This document shows, piece by piece, positions 5,934 through 6,053 of a DNA stretch of 6,053 nucleotides. The notes under the pieces are model-generated. The model was not told where the DNA came from and did no database searches. It saw only the letters and a program-made list of their open reading frames with translations. The number at the start of each line of letters is the position of its first letter. The stretch's first letter is position 1. A program made the translations under genes and the position numbers. This DNA is from Dehalococcoidales bacterium (GTDB taxonomy: Bacteria; Chloroflexota; Dehalococcoidia; Dehalococcoidales; RBG-16-60-22). The stretch is from positions 1-6,053 of the forward strand of contig JAOAEN010000085.1 in the NCBI GenBank assembly GCA_026416775.1. The letters run 5' to 3'.

Positions 5934-6053
5934 ATGGCAGATATCATCCGCTGGGAACCTTTCCGCGAGATCATGAGCCTGAGAGATGCCATGGACAGGC
6001 TGCTTGAGGACAGCTTCGTTCGTCCTTCTCGCCTCTTCTGGCCGGAGCTGGGA
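5934..6053 (+). CDS. Small heat-shock protein Hsp20/alpha-crystallin family, N-terminal part
   Basis: Forty codons are visible before the right edge cuts the gene. The start MADIIRWEPFREIMSLRDAM, then DRLLEDSFVRPS, is the typical N-terminal arm of bacterial Hsp20 proteins (W-P-F-R, MDRLF-type helix). The alpha-crystallin domain itself must follow outside the window. Such proteins form ATP-independent oligomers that hold unfolding proteins, which ClpB and DnaK then resolve, so the position 96 nt after clpB makes functional sense. The similarity is to the kind of Hsp20 found in Chloroflexota, in my judgement. The gene may be transcribed both from the hspR promoter and from the candidate promoter at the clpB stop. 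The identification rests only on the N-terminal arm and context. Confidence 0.88.
   Translation, partial: MADIIRWEPFREIMSLRDAMDRLLEDSFVRPSRLFWPELG

Overview
The window (about 6 kb, GC-rich genes, AT-rich regulatory spacer) most resembles an anaerobic bacterium, possibly Chloroflexota (Dehalococcoidia/Anaerolineae-like). This rests on three things: an HspR-type regulator heading a clpB-hsp20 cluster, an Hsp20 N-terminus of the kind I associate with Chloroflexota, and a CCG-domain Fe-S protein paired with a GlcD-like flavoprotein, common in anaerobes that oxidise organic acids. The taxon is inferred from resemblance only and is of moderate confidence.

Left part (1-2100, + strand): a two-gene redox operon. 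The end of a CCG-domain (HdrD/GlpC/LutA-like) Fe-S protein enters from the left edge. After 14 nt comes a complete 514-aa FAD-linked oxidase with a divergent FAD-binding domain. A strong rho-independent terminator at 2052-2094 closes the unit. Such pairs usually move electrons from a hydroxyacid-type substrate through FAD to Fe-S centres; the substrate here is unknown.

Middle (2170-2997): two MerR-superfamily regulators diverge from a 180-bp AT-rich spacer. The minus-strand gene is a short orphan MerR-like protein, convergent with the redox operon. The plus-strand gene is a recognisable HspR. Its promoter is a perfect TTGACA-N17-TATAAT lying inside a near-perfect 13-bp inverted repeat, whose core has the TTGA-N11-TCAA layout of the HspR operator (HAIR).

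Right part (2650-6053, + strand): a heat-shock operon of hspR, a 61-aa zinc-ribbon protein, clpB (full-length disaggregase with all ATPase motifs) and the first 40 codons of an hsp20. The likely logic is an autoregulated operon: HspR represses its own promoter, and heat or unfolded protein releases ClpB and the small heat-shock protein. A possible extra promoter at the clpB stop codon, and a structured leader able to pair with the hsp20 ribosome-binding site, suggest separate control of hsp20.

I see no mobile elements, tRNA/rRNA genes, CRISPR arrays or broken genes. Most of the window is conventional. The less usual items are the operator/promoter arrangement, the zinc-ribbon microprotein, the hsp20 leader and the insertion in the Fe-S protein.
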